DNA of 64,000 nt from Uranotaenia lowii (GCF_029784155.1 NC_073691.1:21480006-21544005); one strand, 5' to 3'. Positions 1 to 14,534 are shown, numbered from the stretch's first letter. Notes: generated from the sequence alone by a model not told the origin. Translations and numbers: made by a program.

Positions 1-3000
1 TCAGAAGCGTTTTTTCGAGATTCTGAGCTTAATTTGGGATCACAAGTTTAAAATGCGATTTCTGGCCTTTAGAAGCCGTTTTTCGGGATTCTGAGCTTAA
101 TTTGGGATCACAACTTTAAAATGCGATTTCTGGCCTTCAGAAGCGTTTTTTCGAGATTCTGAGCTTAATTTGGGATCACAAGTTTAAAATGCGATTTCTG
201 GCCTTTAGAAGCCGTTTTTCGGGATTCTGAGCTTAATTTGGGATCACAACTTTAAAATGCGATTTCTGGCCTTTAGAAGCCGTTTTTCGGGATTCTGAGC
301 TTAATTTGGGATCACAACTTTAAAATGCGAGTTCTGGCCTTTAGAAGCCGTTTTTCGGGATTCTGAGCTTAATTTGGGATCACAAGTTTAAAATGCGATT
401 TCTGGCCTTTAGAAGCCGTTTTTCGGGATTCTGAGCTTAATTTGGGATCACAACTTTAAAATGCGATTTCTGGCCTTCAGAAGCGTTTTTTCGAGATTCT
501 GAGCTTAATTTGGGATCACAACTTTAAAATGCGATTTCTGGCCTTTAGAAGCCGTTTTTCGGGATTCTGAGCTTAATTTGGGATCACAACTTTAAAATGC
601 GAGTTCTGGCCTTTAGAAGCCGTTTTTCGGGATTCTGAGCTTAATTTGGGATCACAAGTTTAAAATGCGATTTCTGGCCTTTAGAAGCCGTTTTTCGGGA
701 TTCTGAGCTTAATTTGGGATCACAACTTTAAAATGCGATTTCTGGCCTTCAGAAGCGTTTTTTAGAGATTCTGAGCTTAATTTGGGATCACAAGTTTAAA
801 ATGCGATTTCTGGCCTTTAGAAGCCGTTTTTCGGGATTCTGAGCTTAATTTGGGATCACAACTTTAAAATGCGATTTCTGGCCTTCAGAAGCGTTTTTTC
901 GAGATTCTGAGCTTAATTTGGGATCACAAGTTTAAAATGCGATTTCTGGCCTTTAGAAGCCGTTTTTCGGGATTCTGAGCTTAATTTGGGATCACAACTT
1001 TGAAATGCGATTTCTGGCCTCTAGAAGCCGTTTTTCGGGATTCTGAGCTTAATTTGGGATCACAACTTTAAAATGCGATTTCTGGCCTTTAGAAGCCGTT
1101 TTTCGGGATTCTGAGCTTAATTTGGGATCACAACTTTAAAATGCGATTTCTGGCCTTTAGAAGCCGTTTTTCGGGATTCTGAGCTTAATTTGGGATCACA
1201 ACTTTAAAATGCGATTTCCGGCCTTTAGAAGCGTTTTTTCGGGATTCTGAGCTTAATTTGGGATCACAACTTTAAAATGCGATTTCCGGCCTTTAGAAGC
1301 GTTTTTTCGAGATTCTGAGCTTAATTTGGGATCACAACTTTAAAATGCGATTTCCGGCCTTTAGAAGCGTTTTTTCGGGATTCTGAGCTTAATTTGGGAT
1401 CACAACTTTAAAATGCGATTTCCGGCCTTTAGAAGCGTTTTTTCGGGATTCTGAGCTTAATTTGGGATCACAACTTTAAAATGCGATTTCCGGCCTTTAG
1501 AAGCGTTTTTTCGGGATTCTGAGCTTAATTTGGGATCACAACTTTAAAATGCGATTTCTGGCCTTTAGAAGCCGTTTTTCGGGATTCTGAGCTTAATTTG
1601 GGATCACAACTTTAAAATGCGATTTCCGGCCTTTAGAAGCGTTTTTTCGGGATTCTGAGCTTAATTTGGGATCACAACTTTAAAATGCGATTTCCGGCCT
1701 TTAGAAGCGTTTTTTCGAGATTCTGAGCTCAATTTGGGATCACAACTTTAAAATGAGATTTCCGGCCTTTAGAAGCGTTTTTTCGGGATTCTGAGCTTAA
1801 TTTGGGATCACAACTTTAAAATGCGATTTCTGGCCTTTAGACGCGTTTTTTCGAGATTCTGAGCTTAATTTGGGATCACAACTTTAAAATGAGATTTCCG
1901 GTCTTTAGAAGCTTTTTTTCGGGATTCTGAGCTTAATTTGGGATCACAACTTTAAAATGCGATTTCTGGCCTTTAGAAGCCGTTTTTCGGGATTCTGAGC
2001 TTAATTTGGGATCACAACTTTGAAATGCGATTTCTGGCCTCTAGAAGCCGTTTTTCGGGATTCTGAGCTCAATTTGGGATCACAACTTTAAAATGCGATT
2101 TCTGGCCTTTAGAAGCCGTTTTTCGGGATTCTGAGCTTAATTTGGGATCACAACTTTAAAATGCGATTTCCGGCTTTTAGAAGCGTTTTTTCGGGATTCT
2201 GAGCTTAATTTGGGATCACAACTTTGAAATGCGATTTCTGGCCTCTAGAAGCCGTTTTTCGGGATTCTGAGCTTAATTTGGGATCACAACTTTAAAATGC
2301 GATTTCTGGCCTTTAGAAGCCGTTTTTCGGGATTCTGAGCTTAATTTGGGATCACAACTTTAAAATGCGATTTCTGGCCTTTAGAAGCCGTTTTTCGGGA
2401 TTCTGAGCTTAATTTGGGATCACAACTTTAAAATGCGATTTCCGGCCTTTAGAAGCGTTTTTTCGGGATTCTGAGCTTAATTTGGGATCACAACTTTAAA
2501 ATGCGATTTCCGGCCTTTAGAAGCGTTTTTTCGAGATTCTGAGCTTAATTTGGGATCACAACTTTAAAATGCGATTTCCGGCCTTTAGAAGCGTTTTTTC
2601 GGGATTCTGAGCTTAATTTGGGATCACAACTTTAAAATGCGATTTCCGGCCTTTAGAAGCCGTTTTTCGGGATTCTGAGCTTAATTTGGGATCACAACTT
2701 TAAAATGCGATTTCCGGCTTTTAGAAGCGTTTTTTCGAGATTCTGAGCTTAATTTGGGATCACAACTTTAAAATGCGATTTCCGGCTTTTAGAAGCGTTT
2801 TTTCGGGATTCTGAGCTTAATTTGGGATCACAACTTTAAAATGCGATTTCTGGCCTTTAGACGCGTTTTTTCGAGATTCTGAGCTTAATTTGGGATCACA
2901 ACTTTAAAATGCGATTTCCGGCCTTTAGAAGCGTTTTTTCGAGATTCTGAGCTCAATTTGGGATCACAACTGTAAAATGCGATTTCCGGCCTTTAGAAGC

Positions 3001-5374
3001 GTTTTTTCGGGATTCTGAGCTTAATTTGGGATCACAACTTTAAAATGCGATTTCCGGCCTTTAGAAGCGTTTTTTCGGGATTCTGAGCTTAATTTGGGAT
3101 CACAACTTTAAAATGCGATTTCTGGCCTTTAGACGCGTTTTTTCGGGATTCTGAGCTTAATTTGGGATCACAACTTTAAAATGAGATTTCCGGTCTTTAG
3201 AAGCTTTTTTTCGGGATTCTGAGCTTAATTTGGGATCACAACTTTAAAATGCGATTTCTGGCCTTTAGAAGCCGTTTTTCGGGATTCTGAGCTTAATTTG
3301 GGATCACAACTTTAAAATGCGATTTCTGGCCTTTAGAAGCCGTTTTTCGGGATTCTGAGCTTAATTTGGGATCACAACTTTAAAATGCGATTTCCGGCCT
3401 TTAGAAGCGTTTTTTCGAGATTCTGAGCTCAATTTGGGATCACAACTTTAAAATGCGATTTCCGGCCTTTAGAAGCGTTTTTTCGGGATTCTGAGCTTAA
3501 TTTGGGATCACAACTTTAAAATGCGATTTCCGGCCTTTAGAAGCGTTTTTTCGGGATTCTGAGCTTAATTTGGGATCACAACTTTAAAATGCGATTTCTG
3601 GCCTTTAGAAGCCGTTTTTCGGGATTCTGAGCTTAATTTGGGATCACAACTTTAAAATGCGATTTCTGGCCTTTAGAAGCCGTTTTTCGGGATTCTGAGC
3701 TTAATTTGGGATCACAACTTTAAAATGCGATTTCTGGCCTTTAGAAGCCGTTTTTCGGGATTCTGAGCTTAATTTGGGATCACAACTTTAAAATGCGATT
3801 TCCGGCCTTTAGAAGCGTTTTTTCGGGATTCTGAGCTTAATTTGGGATCACAACTTTAAAATGCGATTTCCGGCCTTTAGAAGCGTTTTTTCGAGATTCT
3901 GAGCTCAATTTGGGATCACAACTTTAAAATGCGATTTCCGGCCTTTAGAAGCGTTTTTTCGGGATTCTGAGCTTAATTTGGGATCACAACTTTAAAATGC
4001 GATTTCCGGCCTTTAGAAGCGTTTTTTCGGGATTCTGAGCTTAATTTGGGATCACAACTTTAAAATGCGATTTCCGGCCTTTAGAAGCGTTTTTTCGGGA
4101 TTCTGAGCCTAATTTGGGATCACAACTTTAAAATGCGATTTCCGGCCTTTAGAAGCGTTTTTTCGGGATTCTGAGCCTAATTTGGGATCACAACTTTAAA
4201 ATGCGATTTCCGGCCTTTAGAAGCGTTTTTTCGAGATTCTGAGCTCAATTTGGGATCACAACTTTAAAATGCGATTTCCGGCCTTTAGAAGCGGGTTTTC
4301 GGGATTCTGAGCTTAATTTGGGATCACAACTTTAAAATGCGATTTCTGGCCTTTAGAAGCCGTTTTTCGGGATTCTGAGCTTAATTTGGGATCACAACTT
4401 TAAAATGCGATTTCCGGCCTTTAGAAGCGTTTTTTCGGGATTCTGAGCTTAATTTGGGATCACAACTTTAAAATGCGATTTCTGGCCTTTAGAAGCCGTT
4501 TTTCGGGATTCTGAGCTCAATTTGGGATCACAACTTTAAAATGCGATTTCCGGCCTTTAGAAGCGTTTTTTCGGGATTCTGAGCCTAATTTGGGATCACA
4601 ACTTTAAAATGCGATTTCCGGCCTTTAGAAGCGTTTTTTCGAGATTCTGAGCTCAATTTGGGATCACAACTTTAAAATGCGATTTCCGGCCTTTAGAAGC
4701 GGGTTTTCGGGATTCTGAGCTTAATTTGGGATCACAACTTTAAAATGCGATTTCTGGCCTTTAGAAGCCGTTTTTCGGGATTCTGAGCTTAATTTGGGAT
4801 CACAACTTTAAAATGCGATTTCTGGCCTTTAGAAGCCGTTTTTCGGGATTCTGAGCTTAATTTGGGATCACAACTTTAAAATGCGATTTCTGGCCTTTAG
4901 AAGCCGTTTTTCGGGATTCTGAGCTTAATTTGGGATCACAACTTTAAAATGCGATTTCTGGCCTTTAGAAGCCGTTTTTCGGGATTCTGAGCTTAATTTG
5001 GGATCACAACTTTAAAATGCGATTTCCGGCCTTTAGAAGCGTTTTTTCGAGATTCTGAGCTCAATTTGGGATCACAACTTTAAAATGCGATTTCCGACCT
5101 TTAGAAGCGTTTTTTCGGGATTCTGAGCTTAATTTGGGATCACAACTTTAAAATGCGATTTCTGGCCTTTGGAAGCCGTTTTTCGGGATTCTGAGCTTAA
5201 TTTGGGATCACAAGTTTAAAATGCGATTTCTGGCCTTTAGAAGCCGTTTTTCGGGATTCTGAGCTTAATTTGGGATCACAACTTTAAAATGCGATTTCTG
5301 GCCTTCAGAAGCGTTTTTTCGAGATTCTGAGCTTAATTTGGGATCACAACTTTAAAATGCGATTTCTGGCCTTT

Positions 5375-5401
5375 AGAAGCCGTTTTTTCGAGATTCTGAG
5401 C
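5375..5401. other. Recombinant monomer with one extra base
   Basis: The motif reads GCCGTTTTTTCGAG. It starts like the GCCGTTTTTCGGG class and ends like the GCGTTTTTTCGAG class, and has one base more than either. The monomer before the join is CTGG type, and the following one carries GAGCTC like the second class. This looks like a crossover, or a slipped alignment, between two monomer classes inside the T run. It accounts for the +1 in the offset between long blocks 1 and 2. Confidence 0.8.
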
Positions 5402-6989
5402 TCAATTTGGGATCACAACTTTAAAATGCGATTTCCGGCCTTTAGAAGCGTTTTTTCGGGATTCTGAGCCTAATTTGGGATCACAACTTTAAAATGCGAT
5501 TTCCGGCCTTTAGAAGCGTTTTTTCGAGATTCTGAGCTCAATTTGGGATCACAACTTTAAAATGCGATTTCCGGCCTTTAGAAGCGTTTTTTCGGGATTC
5601 TGAGCCTAATTTGGGATCACAACTTTAAAATGCGATTTCCGGCCTTTAGAAGCGTTTTTTCGAGATTCTGAGCTCAATTTGGGATCACAACTTTAAAATG
5701 CGATTTCCGGCCTTTAGAAGCGGGTTTTCGGGATTCTGAGCTTAATTTGGGATCACAACTTTAAAATGCGATTTCTGGCCTTTAGAAGCCGTTTTTCGGG
5801 ATTCTGAGCTTAATTTGGGATCACAACTTTAAAATGCGATTTCTGGCCTTTAGAAGCCGTTTTTCGGGATTCTGAGCTTAATTTGGGATCACAACTTTAA
5901 AATGCGATTTCTGGCCTTTAGAAGCCGTTTTTCGGGATTCTGAGCTTAATTTGGGATCACAACTTTAAAATGCGATTTCCGGCCTTTAGAAGCGTTTTTT
6001 CGGGATTCTGAGCTTAATTTGGGATCACAACTTTAAAATGCGATTTCTGGCCTTTAGACGCGTTTTTTCGGGATTCTGAGCTTAATTTGGGATCACAACT
6101 TTAAAATGAGATTTCCGGTCTTTAGAAGCTTTTTTTCGGGATTCTGAGCTTAATTTGGGATCACAACTTTAAAATGCGATTTCTGGCCTTTAGAAGCCGT
6201 TTTTCGGGATTCTGAGCTTAATTTGGGATCACAACTTTAAAATGCGATTTCTGGCCTTTAGAAGCCGTTTTTCGGGATTCTGAGCTTAATTTGGGATCAC
6301 AACTTTAAAATGCGATTTCCGGCCTTTAGAAGCGTTTTTTCGAGATTCTGAGCTCAATTTGGGATCACAACTTTAAAATGCGATTTCCGGCCTTTAGAAG
6401 CGTTTTTTCGGGATTCTGAGCTTAATTTGGGATCACAACTTTAAAATGCGATTTCCGGCCTTTAGAAGCGTTTTTTCGGGATTCTGAGCTTAATTTGGGA
6501 TCACAACTTTAAAATGCGATTTCTGGCCTTTAGAAGCCGTTTTTCGGGATTCTGAGCTCAATTTGGGATCACAACTTTAAAATGCGATTTCCGGCCTTTA
6601 GAAGCGTTTTTTCGGGATTCTGAGCCTAATTTGGGATCACAACTTTAAAATGCGATTTCCGGCCTTTAGAAGCGTTTTTTCGAGATTCTGAGCTCAATTT
6701 GGGATCACAACTTTAAAATGCGATTTCCGGCCTTTAGAAGCGGGTTTTCGGGATTCTGAGCTTAATTTGGGATCACAACTTTAAAATGCGATTTCTGGCC
6801 TTTAGAAGCCGTTTTTCGGGATTCTGAGCTCAATTTGGGATCACAACTTTAAAATGCGAGTTCTGGCCTTTAGAAGCCGTTTTTCGGGATTCTGAGCTTA
6901 ATTTGGGATCACAAGTTTAAAATGCGATTTCTGGCCTTTAGAAGCCGTTTTTCGGGATTCTGAGCTTAATTTGGGATCACAACTTTAAA

Positions 6990-7410
6990 ATGCGATTTCT
7001 GGCCTTCAGAAGCGTTTTTTAGAGATTCTGAGCTTAATTTGGGATCACAAGTTTAAAATGCGATTTCTGGCCTTTAGAAGCCGTTTTTCGGGATTCTGAG
7101 CTTAATTTGGGATCACAACTTTAAAATGCGATTTCTGGCCTTCAGAAGCGTTTTTTCGAGATTCTGAGCTTAATTTGGGATCACAAGTTTAAAATGCGAT
7201 TTCTGGCCTTTAGAAGCCGTTTTTCGGGATTCTGAGCTTAATTTGGGATCACAACTTTAAAATGCGATTTCTGGCCTTCAGAAGCGTTTTTTCGAGATTC
7301 TGAGCTTAATTTGGGATCACAAGTTTAAAATGCGATTTCTGGCCTTTAGAAGCCGTTTTTCGGGATTCTGAGCTTAATTTGGGATCACAACTTTAAAATG
7401 CGATTTCTGG
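6990..7410. repeat. 136-bp alternating dimers (CTTCAG/CACAAG type)
   Basis: Here a monomer with CCTTCAG, CGAG or AGAG and CACAAGTTT alternates with the plain CCTTTAG, GCCG, CACAACTTT monomer, giving a 136-bp dimer repeated about three times. The same dimer occurs at about 1-271, 725-960, 13,380-13,790, 14,140-14,520, 20,740-21,260 and 25,905-26,430. The CCTTCAG form was not seen right of about 26.4 kb. Confidence 0.85.
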
Positions 7411-8278
7411 CCTTTAGAAGCCGTTTTTCGGGATTCTGAGCTTAATTTGGGATCACAACTTTAAAATGCGATTTCCGGCCTTTAGAAGCGTTTTTTCGAG
7501 ATTCTGAGCTCAATTTGGGATCACAACTTTAAAATGCGATTTCCGACCTTTAGAAGCGTTTTTTCGGGATTCTGAGCTTAATTTGGGATCACAACTTTAA
7601 AATGCGATTTCTGGCCTTTGGAAGCCGTTTTTCGGGATTCTGAGCTTAATTTGGGATCACAAGTTTAAAATGCGATTTCTGGCCTTTAGAAGCCGTTTTT
7701 CGGGATTCTGAGCTTAATTTGGGATCACAACTTTAAAATGCGATTTCTGGCCTTCAGAAGCGTTTTTTCGAGATTCTGAGCTTAATTTGGGATCACAACT
7801 TTAAAATGCGATTTCTGGCCTTTAGAAGCCGTTTTTCGGGATTCTGAGCTTAATTTGGGATCACAACTTTAAAATGCGAGTTCTGGCCTTTAGAAGCCGT
7901 TTTTCGGGATTCTGAGCTTAATTTGGGATCACAAGTTTAAAATGCGATTTCTGGCCTTTAGAAGCCGTTTTTCGGGATTCTGAGCTTAATTTGGGATCAC
8001 AACTTTAAAATGCGATTTCTGGCCTTCAGAAGCGTTTTTTAGAGATTCTGAGCTTAATTTGGGATCACAAGTTTAAAATGCGATTTCTGGCCTTTAGAAG
8101 CCGTTTTTCGGGATTCTGAGCTTAATTTGGGATCACAACTTTAAAATGCGATTTCTGGCCTTCAGAAGCGTTTTTTCGAGATTCTGAGCTTAATTTGGGA
8201 TCACAAGTTTAAAATGCGATTTCTGGCCTTTAGAAGCCGTTTTTCGGGATTCTGAGCTTAATTTGGGATCACAACTTT

Positions 8279-11200
8279 GAAATGCGATTTCTGGCCTCTA
8301 GAAGCCGTTTTTCGGGATTCTGAGCTTAATTTGGGATCACAACTTTAAAATGCGATTTCTGGCCTTTAGAAGCCGTTTTTCGGGATTCTGAGCTTAATTT
8401 GGGATCACAACTTTAAAATGCGATTTCTGGCCTTTAGAAGCCGTTTTTCGGGATTCTGAGCTTAATTTGGGATCACAACTTTAAAATGCGATTTCCGGCC
8501 TTTAGAAGCGTTTTTTCGGGATTCTGAGCTTAATTTGGGATCACAACTTTAAAATGCGATTTCTGGCCTTTAGAAGCCGTTTTTCGGGATTCTGAGCTTA
8601 ATTTGGGATCACAACTTTAAAATGCGATTTCCGGCCTTTAGAAGCGTTTTTTCGGGATTCTGAGCTTAATTTGGGATCACAACTTTAAAATGCGATTTCC
8701 GGCCTTTAGAAGCGTTTTTTCGAGATTCTGAGCTCAATTTGGGATCACAACTTTAAAATGAGATTTCCGGCCTTTAGAAGCGTTTTTTCGGGATTCTGAG
8801 CTTAATTTGGGATCACAACTTTAAAATGCGATTTCTGGCCTTTAGACGCGTTTTTTCGAGATTCTGAGCTTAATTTGGGATCACAACTTTAAAATGAGAT
8901 TTCCGGTCTTTAGAAGCTTTTTTTCGGGATTCTGAGCTTAATTTGGGATCACAACTTTAAAATGCGATTTCTGGCCTTTAGAAGCCGTTTTTCGGGATTC
9001 TGAGCTTAATTTGGGATCACAACTTTGAAATGCGATTTCTGGCCTCTAGAAGCCGTTTTTCGGGATTCTGAGCTCAATTTGGGATCACAACTTTAAAATG
9101 CGATTTCTGGCCTTTAGAAGCCGTTTTTCGGGATTCTGAGCTTAATTTGGGATCACAACTTTAAAATGCGATTTCCGGCTTTTAGAAGCGTTTTTTCGGG
9201 ATTCTGAGCTTAATTTGGGATCACAACTTTGAAATGCGATTTCTGGCCTCTAGAAGCCGTTTTTCGGGATTCTGAGCTTAATTTGGGATCACAACTTTAA
9301 AATGCGATTTCTGGCCTTTAGAAGCCGTTTTTCGGGATTCTGAGCTTAATTTGGGATCACAACTTTAAAATGCGATTTCTGGCCTTTAGAAGCCGTTTTT
9401 CGGGATTCTGAGCTTAATTTGGGATCACAACTTTAAAATGCGATTTCCGGCCTTTAGAAGCGTTTTTTCGGGATTCTGAGCTTAATTTGGGATCACAACT
9501 TTAAAATGCGATTTCCGGCCTTTAGAAGCGTTTTTTCGAGATTCTGAGCTTAATTTGGGATCACAACTTTAAAATGCGATTTCCGGCCTTTAGAAGCGTT
9601 TTTTCGGGATTCTGAGCTTAATTTGGGATCACAACTTTAAAATGCGATTTCCGGCCTTTAGAAGCCGTTTTTCGGGATTCTGAGCTTAATTTGGGATCAC
9701 AACTTTAAAATGCGATTTCCGGCTTTTAGAAGCGTTTTTTCGAGATTCTGAGCTTAATTTGGGATCACAACTTTAAAATGCGATTTCCGGCTTTTAGAAG
9801 CGTTTTTTCGGGATTCTGAGCTTAATTTGGGATCACAACTTTAAAATGCGATTTCTGGCCTTTAGACGCGTTTTTTCGAGATTCTGAGCTTAATTTGGGA
9901 TCACAACTTTAAAATGCGATTTCCGGCCTTTAGAAGCGTTTTTTCGAGATTCTGAGCTCAATTTGGGATCACAACTGTAAAATGCGATTTCCGGCCTTTA
10001 GAAGCGTTTTTTCGGGATTCTGAGCTTAATTTGGGATCACAACTTTAAAATGCGATTTCCGGCCTTTAGAAGCGTTTTTTCGGGATTCTGAGCTTAATTT
10101 GGGATCACAACTTTAAAATGCGATTTCTGGCCTTTAGACGCGTTTTTTCGGGATTCTGAGCTTAATTTGGGATCACAACTTTAAAATGAGATTTCCGGTC
10201 TTTAGAAGCTTTTTTTCGGGATTCTGAGCTTAATTTGGGATCACAACTTTAAAATGCGATTTCTGGCCTTTAGAAGCCGTTTTTCGGGATTCTGAGCTTA
10301 ATTTGGGATCACAACTTTAAAATGCGATTTCTGGCCTTTAGAAGCCGTTTTTCGGGATTCTGAGCTTAATTTGGGATCACAACTTTAAAATGCGATTTCC
10401 GGCCTTTAGAAGCGTTTTTTCGAGATTCTGAGCTCAATTTGGGATCACAACTTTAAAATGCGATTTCCGGCCTTTAGAAGCGTTTTTTCGGGATTCTGAG
10501 CTTAATTTGGGATCACAACTTTAAAATGCGATTTCCGGCCTTTAGAAGCGTTTTTTCGGGATTCTGAGCTTAATTTGGGATCACAACTTTAAAATGCGAT
10601 TTCTGGCCTTTAGAAGCCGTTTTTCGGGATTCTGAGCTTAATTTGGGATCACAACTTTAAAATGCGATTTCTGGCCTTTAGAAGCCGTTTTTCGGGATTC
10701 TGAGCTTAATTTGGGATCACAACTTTAAAATGCGATTTCTGGCCTTTAGAAGCCGTTTTTCGGGATTCTGAGCTTAATTTGGGATCACAACTTTAAAATG
10801 CGATTTCCGGCCTTTAGAAGCGTTTTTTCGGGATTCTGAGCTTAATTTGGGATCACAACTTTAAAATGCGATTTCCGGCCTTTAGAAGCGTTTTTTCGAG
10901 ATTCTGAGCTCAATTTGGGATCACAACTTTAAAATGCGATTTCCGGCCTTTAGAAGCGTTTTTTCGGGATTCTGAGCTTAATTTGGGATCACAACTTTAA
11001 AATGCGATTTCCGGCCTTTAGAAGCGTTTTTTCGGGATTCTGAGCTTAATTTGGGATCACAACTTTAAAATGCGATTTCTGGCCTTTAGAAGCCGTTTTT
11101 CGGGATTCTGAGCTCAATTTGGGATCACAACTTTAAAATGCGATTTCCGGCCTTTAGAAGCGTTTTTTCGGGATTCTGAGCCTAATTTGGGATCACAACT

Positions 11201-14200
11201 TTAAAATGCGATTTCCGGCCTTTAGAAGCGTTTTTTCGAGATTCTGAGCTCAATTTGGGATCACAACTTTAAAATGCGATTTCCGGCCTTTAGAAGCGGG
11301 TTTTCGGGATTCTGAGCTTAATTTGGGATCACAACTTTAAAATGCGATTTCTGGCCTTTAGAAGCCGTTTTTCGGGATTCTGAGCTTAATTTGGGATCAC
11401 AACTTTAAAATGCGATTTCTGGCCTTTAGAAGCCGTTTTTCGGGATTCTGAGCTTAATTTGGGATCACAACTTTAAAATGCGATTTCTGGCCTTTAGAAG
11501 CCGTTTTTCGGGATTCTGAGCTTAATTTGGGATCACAACTTTAAAATGCGATTTCCGGCCTTTAGAAGCGTTTTTTTGAGATTCTGAGCTCAATTTGGGA
11601 TCACAACTTTAAAATGCGATTTCCGACCTTTAGAAGCGTTTTTTCGGGATTCTGAGCTTAATTTGGGATCACAACTTTAAAATGCGATTTCTGGCCTTTG
11701 GAAGCCGTTTTTCGGGATTCTGAGCTTAATTTGGGATCACAAGTTTAAAATGCGATTTCTGGCCTTTAGAAGCCGTTTTTCGGGATTCTGAGCTTAATTT
11801 GGGATCACAACTTTAAAATGCGATTTCTGGCCTTCAGAAGCGTTTTTTCGAGATTCTGAGCTTAATTTGGGATCACAACTTTAAAATGCGATTTCCGGCC
11901 TTTAGAAGCGTTTTTTCGAGATTCTGAGCTCAATTTGGGATCACAACTTTAAAATGCGATTTCCGGCCTTTAGAAGCGTTTTTTCGGGATTCTGAGCCTA
12001 ATTTGGGATCACAACTTTAAAATGCGATTTCCGGCCTTTAGAAGCGTTTTTTCGAGATTCTGAGCTCAATTTGGGATCACAACTTTAAAATGCGATTTCC
12101 GGCCTTTAGAAGCGGGTTTTCGGGATTCTGAGCTTAATTTGGGATCACAACTTTAAAATGCGATTTCTGGCCTTTAGAAGCCGTTTTTCGGGATTCTGAG
12201 CTTAATTTGGGATCACAACTTTAAAATGCGATTTCTGGCCTTTAGAAGCCGTTTTTCGGGATTCTGAGCTTAATTTGGGATCACAACTTTAAAATGCGAT
12301 TTCTGGCCTTTAGAAGCCGTTTTTCGGGATTCTGAGCTTAATTTGGGATCACAACTTTAAAATGCGATTTCCGGCCTTTAGAAGCGTTTTTTCGGGATTC
12401 TGAGCTTAATTTGGGATCACAACTTTAAAATGCGATTTCTGGCCTTTAGACGCGTTTTTTCGGGATTCTGAGCTTAATTTGGGATCACAACTTTAAAATG
12501 AGATTTCCGGTCTTTAGAAGCTTTTTTTCGGGATTCTGAGCTTAATTTGGGATCACAACTTTAAAATGCGATTTCTGGCCTTTAGAAGCCGTTTTTCGGG
12601 ATTCTGAGCTTAATTTGGGATCACAACTTTAAAATGCGATTTCTGGCCTTTAGAAGCCGTTTTTCGGGATTCTGAGCTTAATTTGGGATCACAACTTTAA
12701 AATGCGATTTCCGGCCTTTAGAAGCGTTTTTTCGAGATTCTGAGCTCAATTTGGGATCACAACTTTAAAATGCGATTTCCGGCCTTTAGAAGCGTTTTTT
12801 CGGGATTCTGAGCTTAATTTGGGATCACAACTTTAAAATGCGATTTCCGGCCTTTAGAAGCGTTTTTTCGGGATTCTGAGCTTAATTTGGGATCACAACT
12901 TTAAAATGCGATTTCTGGCCTTTAGAAGCCGTTTTTCGGGATTCTGAGCTCAATTTGGGATCACAACTTTAAAATGCGATTTCCGGCCTTTAGAAGCGTT
13001 TTTTCGGGATTCTGAGCCTAATTTGGGATCACAACTTTAAAATGCGATTTCCGGCCTTTAGAAGCGTTTTTTCGAGATTCTGAGCTCAATTTGGGATCAC
13101 AACTTTAAAATGCGATTTCCGGCCTTTAGAAGCGGGTTTTCGGGATTCTGAGCTTAATTTGGGATCACAACTTTAAAATGCGATTTCTGGCCTTTAGAAG
13201 CCGTTTTTCGGGATTCTGAGCTCAATTTGGGATCACAACTTTAAAATGCGAGTTCTGGCCTTTAGAAGCCGTTTTTCGGGATTCTGAGCTTAATTTGGGA
13301 TCACAAGTTTAAAATGCGATTTCTGGCCTTTAGAAGCCGTTTTTCGGGATTCTGAGCTTAATTTGGGATCACAACTTTAAAATGCGATTTCTGGCCTTCA
13401 GAAGCGTTTTTTAGAGATTCTGAGCTTAATTTGGGATCACAAGTTTAAAATGCGATTTCTGGCCTTTAGAAGCCGTTTTTCGGGATTCTGAGCTTAATTT
13501 GGGATCACAACTTTAAAATGCGATTTCTGGCCTTCAGAAGCGTTTTTTCGAGATTCTGAGCTTAATTTGGGATCACAAGTTTAAAATGCGATTTCTGGCC
13601 TTTAGAAGCCGTTTTTCGGGATTCTGAGCTTAATTTGGGATCACAACTTTAAAATGCGATTTCTGGCCTTCAGAAGCGTTTTTTCGAGATTCTGAGCTTA
13701 ATTTGGGATCACAAGTTTAAAATGCGATTTCTGGCCTTTAGAAGCCGTTTTTCGGGATTCTGAGCTTAATTTGGGATCACAACTTTAAAATGCGATTTCT
13801 GGCCTTTAGAAGCCGTTTTTCGGGATTCTGAGCTTAATTTGGGATCACAACTTTAAAATGCGATTTCCGGCCTTTAGAAGCGTTTTTTCGAGATTCTGAG
13901 CTCAATTTGGGATCACAACTTTAAAATGCGATTTCCGACCTTTAGAAGCGTTTTTTCGGGATTCTGAGCTTAATTTGGGATCACAACTTTAAAATGCGAT
14001 TTCTGGCCTTTGGAAGCCGTTTTTCGGGATTCTGAGCTTAATTTGGGATCACAAGTTTAAAATGCGATTTCTGGCCTTTAGAAGCCGTTTTTCGGGATTC
14101 TGAGCTTAATTTGGGATCACAACTTTAAAATGCGATTTCTGGCCTTCAGAAGCGTTTTTTCGAGATTCTGAGCTTAATTTGGGATCACAACTTTAAAATG

Positions 14201-14534
14201 CGATTTCTGGCCTTTAGAAGCCGTTTTTCGGGATTCTGAGCTTAATTTGGGATCACAACTTTAAAATGCGATTTCTGGCCTTCAGAAGCGTTTTTTAGAG
14301 ATTCTGAGCTTAATTTGGGATCACAAGTTTAAAATGCGATTTCTGGCCTTTAGAAGCCGTTTTTCGGGATTCTGAGCTTAATTTGGGATCACAACTTTAA
14401 AATGCGATTTCTGGCCTTCAGAAGCGTTTTTTAGAGATTCTGAGCTTAATTTGGGATCACAAGTTTAAAATGCGATTTCTGGCCTTTAGAAGCCGTTTTT
14501 CGGGATTCTGAGCTTAATTTGGGATCACAACTTT
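8279..14534. repeat. Long satellite block, copy 2 of 3
   Basis: This copy starts at the second occurrence of the TTTGAAATG/CCTCTAG marker monomer and runs 6,256 bp (92 monomers) to the third. Between 8,895 and about 10,700 its monomer order follows copy 1 at a constant offset of 7,005 bp. The offset then drops to 6,597 bp by the GCGGGTTTTCGGG variant at 11,297, so about six monomers are missing relative to copy 1. The right part, with the TTTTTTAGAG variant at 13,411, repeats the 7,019 region at +6,392 bp. Every length difference found is a whole number of monomers, apart from a single +1 base traced to copy 1 at about 5,381. That pattern is typical of unequal exchange in register. Confidence 0.78.

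Larger units (their letters stand above)
1002..8278. repeat. Long satellite block, copy 1 of 3
   Basis: The block begins at the monomer marked by p50 A>G (TTTGAAATG) followed by p1 T>C (CCTCTAG). The same marker pair and much of the downstream monomer order recur 7,277 bp later (107 monomers plus 1 bp) and again from 14,535. Rare landmarks confirm the alignment: the CAACTGTAAAA variant at 2,972 recurs at 9,977 and 15,621, and the TGAGATTTCCGGTC monomer at 3,183 recurs at 10,188 and 15,832. Relative to copy 2, this copy carries four extra monomers near 1,270-1,540 and about six near 4,070-4,480. The part from about 5.4 to 8.3 kb is also matched at about +6,392 to +6,528. Block limits are approximate, because flanking monomers are themselves similar. 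Confidence 0.8.
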
